A DNA stretch of 11,504 nt from positions 1-11,504 of the forward strand of contig BDTQ01000228.1 in the NCBI GenBank assembly GCA_002898135.1, written 5' to 3'. Positions 8,250-11,504 of this stretch are shown one piece after another. A program made the translations under genes and the position numbers. Position 1 is the stretch's first letter. Each line of letters starts with the position of its first letter. Under the pieces are notes generated by a model, which did not search any database, was not told the DNA's origin, and was given only the letters and a program-made list of their open reading frames with translations. The stretch is from a bacterium BMS3Bbin07 (GTDB lineage: Bacteria > Nitrospirota > Thermodesulfovibrionia > Thermodesulfovibrionales > JdFR-85).

Positions 8250-8538
8250 GATGGTCATGGCCGTAATAAGACGTGCATTGTTTGATAAAATTACCGGTGA
8301 GTTTGAAAAGAAGAGAATACACTTTACGTGTTCGGCAGTAAAGGGGTTTGGCAAGGAGGTGCGCCTTTACCATGAAGACATCCACGACCGTATCAAGATC
8401 GAGATTATTGCTGAGGAGAAGGATGTTCAGGGTGTAAAGGATATCATCATCTCGAATGTGAACCACGGCACTACTGGAGCAGGCATACTTGCAGTCTATA
8501 AGCTTGATGAATTTATGGAGTTTTCCGATTTGCATTGA
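8242..8538 (+). CDS. PII-like signalling protein with shortened T-loop, linked to the metal efflux operon
   Basis: A 98-aa soluble protein related to the GlnB/GlnK (PII) superfamily. The core matches at 'AVKGFG' (32-37) and 'RIKIEII' (50-56) with the expected beta-alpha-beta spacing. Between these the T-loop is about 8 residues shorter than in GlnB and lacks the region of the uridylylated Tyr51. The B-loop is altered to 'NHGTTGAGIL' (74-83), without the GlnB TGKIGDGK pattern, and the C-terminal arginines of GlnB are absent. Canonical ATP/2-oxoglutarate binding and GlnD modification are therefore doubtful. It resembles the divergent PII group reported next to CusABC-type pumps. The start overlaps the last 8 bp of cusA, with GGAGG (8231-8235) 6 nt upstream, implying coupled translation. 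A role in sensing or gating metal efflux is inference. Confidence 0.8.
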   Translation: MHKMVMAVIRRALFDKITGEFEKKRIHFTCSAVKGFGKEVRLYHEDIHDRIKIEIIAEEKDVQGVKDIIISNVNHGTTGAGILAVYKLDEFMEFSDLH

Positions 8539-8606
8539 GGGGATTGACGGCTGCCGATGAATGCGGGTTATCACTGAAACGTTATTGCTAAAACAGGAGG
8601 ATTAAT

Positions 8607-9050
8607 ATGAAGACGGTTATGGTTATTATGGTGTTTGCACTTGTGTTGATGTCAGGTATGACGGTCTTAGCCCATGAAGAGGGTGAGGAGTCAGGCACGG
8701 AGATGAAGATGGACATGAAGAATATGGACATGAAGATGATGAAGCAGCACAGGACGATGGGTGTCATTGCCGAGCACTGGACTGAAACTCAGGAGGCGTT
8801 GAAGGAGAGGGACTGGAAAGAGGCTGGTGAGGATGTGGCCGAGATAGTGGAGGCTGCGGAGGAGTTGAAGGAGTTTAAGCCTCACAGGAATGCGGATAGG
8901 GTTCTGGATTTTATGAAGATACAAGCTGTGTTTGCGAAGAGACTGACAGACCTTGACAAGGCCATAGAATCAAAGGATGCAGCAGCAGCGGACAAACTTG
9001 CCGGGAGTGTGCAGAAGAGCTGCAACCAGTGCCACGCAATGTTCAGGTGA
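8607..9050 (+). CDS. Exported Met-rich class II (c'-type) cytochrome
   Basis: A 147-aa periplasmic protein. Residues 1-22 are a signal peptide ending VLA. Residues 33-51 are unusually Met-rich (8 Met, with Lys and Asp between them), and there are His at 23 and 48. The remainder is a predicted four-helix bundle, and a CxxCH haem site, CNQCH (139-143), lies at the extreme C-terminus followed by AMFR. A C-terminal haem motif on a helical protein of this size is the hallmark of cytochrome c' and cytochrome c556. AGGAGG (8595-8600) gives a strong start 6 nt downstream. It follows the PII-like gene by 68 bp with no clear terminator between, so it is probably the last operon gene. It may bind or oxidise periplasmic copper or scavenge NO; neither can be decided from sequence. 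Confidence 0.82.
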   Translation: MKTVMVIMVFALVLMSGMTVLAHEEGEESGTEMKMDMKNMDMKMMKQHRTMGVIAEHWTETQEALKERDWKEAGEDVAEIVEAAEELKEFKPHRNADRVLDFMKIQAVFAKRLTDLDKAIESKDAAAADKLAGSVQKSCNQCHAMFR

Positions 9051-9076
9051 GAATTGATTCCGTTCACCCTGGTATC

Positions 9077-9109
9077 CCCGCCTGCAAGGGGCGGGTGCCC
9101 TTCTCCTTT
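9077..9109 (+). terminator. Possible terminator of the cus operon
   Basis: CCCGCC (9077-9082) pairs with GGCGGG (9090-9095) around a 7-nt loop, followed by a pyrimidine-rich tail with only a modest T content (9098-9109). It lies 27 nt after the cytochrome stop and just before the cooC promoter, a sensible place for an operon end. The weak T-tract lowers confidence. Confidence 0.5.
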
Positions 9110-9137
9110 GACTCGTCTCATCCCTAAATGTTAAAAT
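9108..9137 (+). promoter_or_regulatory. Promoter of cooC, placed for a leaderless transcript
   Basis: TTGACT (9108-9113, 5 of 6 matches), an 18-bp spacer and TAAAAT (9132-9137, 5 of 6 matches). With the -10 box at -12 to -7, transcription would begin at 9144, which is the A of the cooC ATG. No Shine-Dalgarno sequence precedes that ATG, which agrees with a leaderless mRNA. Confidence 0.6.
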
Positions 9138-9143
9138 TTCCAG

Positions 9144-9923
9144 ATGAAAATAGCTGTAACCGGTAAAGGCGGGGTGGGTAAAACCACCCTTTCTGCTATT
9201 CTGAGCCATATCTATGCAAGAGAAGGCAGGAGTGTTGTTGCCGTGGATGCAGACCCTGATGCCAACCTTGCCCAGGCATTTGGCCTCACCCGAAAAGAGA
9301 TAGAGGGAATAAGGCCAATAGCTGAGCTGACTGACGTTATTGCTGACCGGACAGGTGCAAGGCCGGGCAATATGGGGGGAATGTTCAGGCTGAATCCACG
9401 GGTTGCCGACATACCTGAGGAGTTTGGCTACAGGATGAACGGGATAACACTTCTCGTGATGGGGAAGTCAAAGGAGGCAGCCTCTGGCTGTTACTGTCCT
9501 GAGAATGTGTTTCTGAGGAGCCTGCTGAGGCACCTTGTGCTTGACAGGGAGGAGGTCGTAATTGTGGATATGGAGGCCGGCATAGAGCACCTGACAAGGG
9601 GAACTGCAGAAGGGGTTGATATGTTTCTGATTGTTGTGGAGCCGGGACAGAGGAGTATCCAGACTGCAAGGACTGTAAGGGATATGGTTGCAGGGCTCGG
9701 TATAAAACGGGTATACGCGGTAGCAAATAAAGTGAGAAACGAGAGGGATGAGGAATTTATCCGTTCGGCCCTGGGCGATATGCTCCTTCTTGGTGTAATA
9801 AAGTTTAACCCGGAAATCATGGAAGCAGATCTCTCGGGTGTGCCGCCCTATGAGAAGAGCCCTGAGACGGTGAGAGAGGTTGAGGAGTTGAAAAACTTGA
9901 TAGAGAGGGATTTTAAAATATAG
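9144..9923 (+). CDS. cooC: CooC-family nickel-insertion ATPase for CO dehydrogenase/acetyl-CoA synthase
   Basis: A 259-aa cytoplasmic MinD/SIMIBI-class ATPase. It has the deviant Walker A loop GKGGVGKT (7-14) with signature Lys8, the VDADPDANLA switch I region (34-43) and the DMEAGIEH Walker B/switch II region (142-149). The CxC motif Cys116-Tyr-Cys118 in GCYCPEN is the metal-binding, dimer-interface motif of CooC/AcsF proteins and separates this gene from MinD and ParA. CooC proteins use ATP to help load nickel into the C-cluster of CO dehydrogenase or into acetyl-CoA synthase; no such enzyme gene lies in the window. Length is normal for the family. The start at 9144 is forced by the position of the Walker A loop and has no ribosome site. 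The cyclo-ligase gene follows after 31 bp. Confidence 0.9.
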   Translation: MKIAVTGKGGVGKTTLSAILSHIYAREGRSVVAVDADPDANLAQAFGLTRKEIEGIRPIAELTDVIADRTGARPGNMGGMFRLNPRVADIPEEFGYRMNGITLLVMGKSKEAASGCYCPENVFLRSLLRHLVLDREEVVIVDMEAGIEHLTRGTAEGVDMFLIVVEPGQRSIQTARTVRDMVAGLGIKRVYAVANKVRNERDEEFIRSALGDMLLLGVIKFNPEIMEADLSGVPPYEKSPETVREVEELKNLIERDFKI

Positions 9924-9954
9924 CAAGCTGTGGTTTACAGTTTTTCATTTATTT

Positions 9955-10536
9955 ATGTATAAAGAAAAGAGCAGATTAAGAGCTGAGGTTATCAGGAAAA
10001 GAGATTCAATTCCTTTAGAAGTAAGGAAGGCTAAGGACAGGATGATTCGGGAGAGACTGTCCGGGCTGACAGAATACAGGAATGCAGGCACGGTTATGCT
10101 CTTTGCCTCGTTCAGGACAGAAGTTGACACAATACCGATAATAGCGGATGCCCTGACTGAGGGTAAGCGGGTGGTGCTGCCGAAGGTGGACGGTGCGAAA
10201 AAAGAGCTAAGGCTTTATAATATAAGGTCTGTGGATGAGTTGATCCCTGGGTATATGGGTATCCCGGAGCCGGGAGTTGTTGAAGGCAGGGAAGTGGCTC
10301 CTGAGGAGCTTGAACTTATAGTGATGCCTGGTGTGGCCTTTGATGAAAGGGGTGGAAGACTCGGTTACGGAGGCGGATACTACGACCGTCTGATTGCCGG
10401 AATAAGGCGCAGGCCGCCCCTTGTTGCAGTGGCTTATGAAGAACAGGTAGTCCCGGAGGTCCCTGTTGCAGACCATGATATCAGGGTCGACAGAATAGTT
10501 ACAGACAGGAGAGTGATAACTGTTTGTGCGTCTTGA
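9955..10536 (+). CDS. fau: 5-formyltetrahydrofolate cyclo-ligase
   Basis: A 193-aa cytoplasmic enzyme that uses ATP to convert 5-formyl-THF to 5,10-methenyl-THF, returning a storage or inhibitory folate to the active pool. Basic N-terminal residues (KSRLRAEVIRKRDSIP, 5-20) belong to the ATP-binding region. The family signature FDERGGRLGYGGGYYDR (129-145) gives the Gly-rich ATP/Mg loop, and the closing HDIRVDRIVTD (174-184) is also typical. Length is normal. The start has no clear Shine-Dalgarno sequence, but the frame and the N-terminal match support it. The gene probably shares a transcript with cooC and supplies substrate for FolD. TTGATA-N16-TATAGC (9897-9924) is a weak extra promoter candidate. 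Confidence 0.93.
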   Translation: MYKEKSRLRAEVIRKRDSIPLEVRKAKDRMIRERLSGLTEYRNAGTVMLFASFRTEVDTIPIIADALTEGKRVVLPKVDGAKKELRLYNIRSVDELIPGYMGIPEPGVVEGREVAPEELELIVMPGVAFDERGGRLGYGGGYYDRLIAGIRRRPPLVAVAYEEQVVPEVPVADHDIRVDRIVTDRRVITVCAS

Positions 10537-10540
10537 CGTC

Positions 10541-10640
10541 AACCGGGAACGAAGCCCGTAAGGGGTTACATGAAGAGACGAAAGACGTAACCGATGAACG
10601 AAACGGGTATTGTAACCGATGGACGACAGACGGTTGTAAC
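10541..10640 (+). repeat. Degenerate tandem repeats and small hairpins in the folE leader
   Basis: GTAACCGATGAACGA (10587-10601) recurs 25 bp later as GTAACCGATGGACGA (10612-10626, one mismatch), and GTAAC returns at 10636. Possible hairpins are CGGG/CCCG (10544-10558), GGTTAC/GTAACC (10564-10569 with 10587-10592) and AACCG/CGGTT (10614-10618 with 10631-10635). This fills most of the 116-bp gap before folE. Whether it is RNA structure, a protein-binding array or a dispersed repeat cannot be told here. Confidence 0.55.
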
Positions 10641-10652
10641 GCAATTTAAGTT

Positions 10653-11216
10653 ATGGACATAAAAAAGATTGAAAAAGGCGTGAAGCTTATACTTGAGGGG
10701 ATTGGTGAGGACCCTGAAAGGCCCGGATTGCGCAGGACCCCGCAGAGGGTTTCAGCCATGTTTCAGGAGATTTTTTCAGGTCTTCAGACCCCTCCGGAAG
10801 ACCTCTTGCAGCACATAGAAGGTGAAACGCATGATGAGATGGTAATGCTGAAGGATATCCCCTTTTATTCCGTGTGCGAACATCATCTCCTGCCCTTTTT
10901 TGGCCGTGCGCATATTGCCTATATCCCTGAGAAGGGAAGGATTGTCGGCATAGGAGAGCTTGCAAAGGCACTTGAGATGCTTGCAAAGAGGCCGCAGGTT
11001 CAGGAAAGACTTACTGCACAGCTTGCAGACATGATAATGGAGCGGCTGAGACCAAGGGGGGCCATGGTAATCATTGATGCAGAGCACCTCTGCCTCAGTA
11101 TGCGCGGAATCAAGAAGCCCGGGGCAAGGACTGTGACCTCAGCAGTAAGAGGGATATTCAGGAGCAAGCAGTCAACAAGGGAGGAGATGCTTGAGCTGAT
11201 AAAGAAGAGGGACTGA
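10653..11216 (+). CDS. folE: GTP cyclohydrolase I (type FolE1)
   Basis: A 187-aa cytoplasmic, zinc-dependent enzyme that converts GTP to 7,8-dihydroneopterin triphosphate and formate, the first step of folate/pterin synthesis. Zn ligands are Cys75 and His78 in VCEHHLLPF and Cys147 in EHLCLSMRG; His77 matches the catalytic His112 of E. coli. The 'RPQVQERLT' stretch (113-121) and 'MRGIKKPGA' (150-158) are conserved. Three triphosphate-binding positions differ from E. coli: Ser135, Lys136 and Arg139 align with Gly101, Glu102 and Lys105. Arg151 (E. coli Arg185) is kept. Length is normal. The ATG has no convincing ribosome site, and 116 bp of repeats precede it. Confidence 0.95.
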   Translation: MDIKKIEKGVKLILEGIGEDPERPGLRRTPQRVSAMFQEIFSGLQTPPEDLLQHIEGETHDEMVMLKDIPFYSVCEHHLLPFFGRAHIAYIPEKGRIVGIGELAKALEMLAKRPQVQERLTAQLADMIMERLRPRGAMVIIDAEHLCLSMRGIKKPGARTVTSAVRGIFRSKQSTREEMLELIKKRD

Positions 11217-11223
11217 GATTAAC

Positions 11224-11279
11224 CATTTATCATTTGCTATTTATCATTGCATCATCAGTTAAGACAGTACGTGCTTAAC
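11224..11279 (+). repeat. Short direct and inverted repeats between folE and folD
   Basis: ATTTATCATT occurs at 11225-11234 and 11239-11248, inside a loose run of seven-base units (11224-11258). A perfect inverted repeat, GTTAAG (11258-11263) with CTTAAC (11274-11279) around 10 bp, follows. There is no T-tract, so it does not look like a terminator; it could be an operator or a remnant repeat. Confidence 0.45.
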
Positions 11280-11317
11280 CCACAAATTGAAATTGACAGG
11301 GAACAAAGGAGGTTTGG

Positions 11318-11504
11318 ATGGCAGCAACGATTATTGACGGGAAGAAGGTGGCAGCAGACATCAAGGTGGAACTGAAGAAGGAAGTTGAGGAGCTTAAGTC
11401 TAAAGGGGTGAAACCGGCCCTTTCCGTAGTGCTTGTGGGTGAAAATCCTGCCAGCAAGAAGTATGTGGCAAACAAGGAAAAGACCTGCGAGGCCCTCGGT
11501 ATCA
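11318..11504 (+). CDS. folD: Methylene-THF dehydrogenase/methenyl-THF cyclohydrolase FolD, N-terminal 62 codons (runs off right edge)
   Basis: A bifunctional cytoplasmic enzyme that interconverts 5,10-methylene-, 5,10-methenyl- and 10-formyl-THF with NAD(P). The visible part starts MAATIIDGKKVA and reaches the family signature 'VGENPASKKYVANKEK' (40-55), with Tyr49 and the catalytic Lys53. The NAD(P)-binding half lies outside the window. A very strong ribosome site, AAAGGAGG (11305-11312), sits 5 nt before the ATG, unlike the three preceding genes, so FolD is probably made at a higher level. It lies 101 bp after folE on the same strand, consistent with a folate cluster. Confidence 0.95.
   Translation, partial: MAATIIDGKKVAADIKVELKKEVEELKSKGVKPALSVVLVGENPASKKYVANKEKTCEALGI

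Noticed and set aside
8544..8573. TTGACG before the cytochrome gene as a promoter
   Set aside because: No acceptable -10 hexamer lies 16-18 bp downstream. The gene is better explained as part of the cus operon.
10533..10542. The palindrome TTGACGTCAA over the fau stop codon
   Set aside because: A ten-base palindrome overlapping a coding end is expected by chance, and no second copy is seen in the window.
10537..10652. A known tetrahydrofolate riboswitch before folE
   Set aside because: I cannot recognise the conserved core of either THF riboswitch class, and the repeats explain much of the sequence. A covariance-model search would be needed to claim it.
11293..11298. A perfect TTGACA as a -35 box for folD
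   Set aside because: The matching -10 position would fall on the folD start codon (about 11316-11321) and reads GGATGG, so it cannot drive a normal folD transcript.

Overview
The window looks like chromosomal DNA of a free-living, probably anaerobic or microaerophilic Gram-negative bacterium. A tripartite RND pump with an outer-membrane channel implies an outer membrane. A CooC-type nickel ATPase beside folate genes suggests a CODH/acetyl-CoA synthase (Wood-Ljungdahl) type metabolism. Frequent AGG/AGA arginine and ATA isoleucine codons and moderate GC would fit the Nitrospirota or a deltaproteobacterial lineage, but this placement is inference only.

Region 1 (1-9050) is a copper/silver resistance island. 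On the minus strand, the first 252 codons of a CopB-like P1B-type ATPase with a His-rich N-terminus run off the left edge. A 332-bp divergent spacer separates it from a rightward operon. The operon encodes a small YtkA-like periplasmic protein, an outer-membrane channel (CusC-like), a periplasmic adaptor with a fused C-terminal DUF3347-like domain (CusB-like), an RND pump (CusA-like, 1155 aa), a short PII-like protein whose start overlaps the end of cusA, and an exported Met-rich class II (c'-type) cytochrome. CusA keeps the three methionines that bind Cu(I)/Ag(I), so these metals are the likely substrates. The P-type ATPase would move metal from cytoplasm to periplasm, the CusCBA complex from periplasm to outside, and the YtkA-like, DUF3347 and cytochrome parts probably bind or sense periplasmic copper.

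Region 2 (about 9051-11504) is a one-carbon/cofactor block on the plus strand: a CooC-type ATPase, 5-formyltetrahydrofolate cyclo-ligase, GTP cyclohydrolase I and the first 62 codons of FolD. FolE starts pterin/folate synthesis. The cyclo-ligase and FolD interconvert one-carbon tetrahydrofolates, which make up the methyl branch of the Wood-Ljungdahl pathway, and CooC matures the nickel enzyme of its carbonyl branch. cooC has a promoter placed so that transcription should begin at its ATG, suggesting a leaderless mRNA.

Points worth a second look are the 98-aa PII-like protein with a shortened T-loop, a CusA with an extra predicted membrane-helix pair and an isoleucine at the position of the proton-relay lysine, a perfect 3 x 15-bp tandem repeat that triplicates the stop of the first operon gene, a repeat- and hairpin-rich leader before folE, and the predicted leaderless cooC. 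No RNA genes, CRISPR arrays, insertion sequences or attachment sites were seen.
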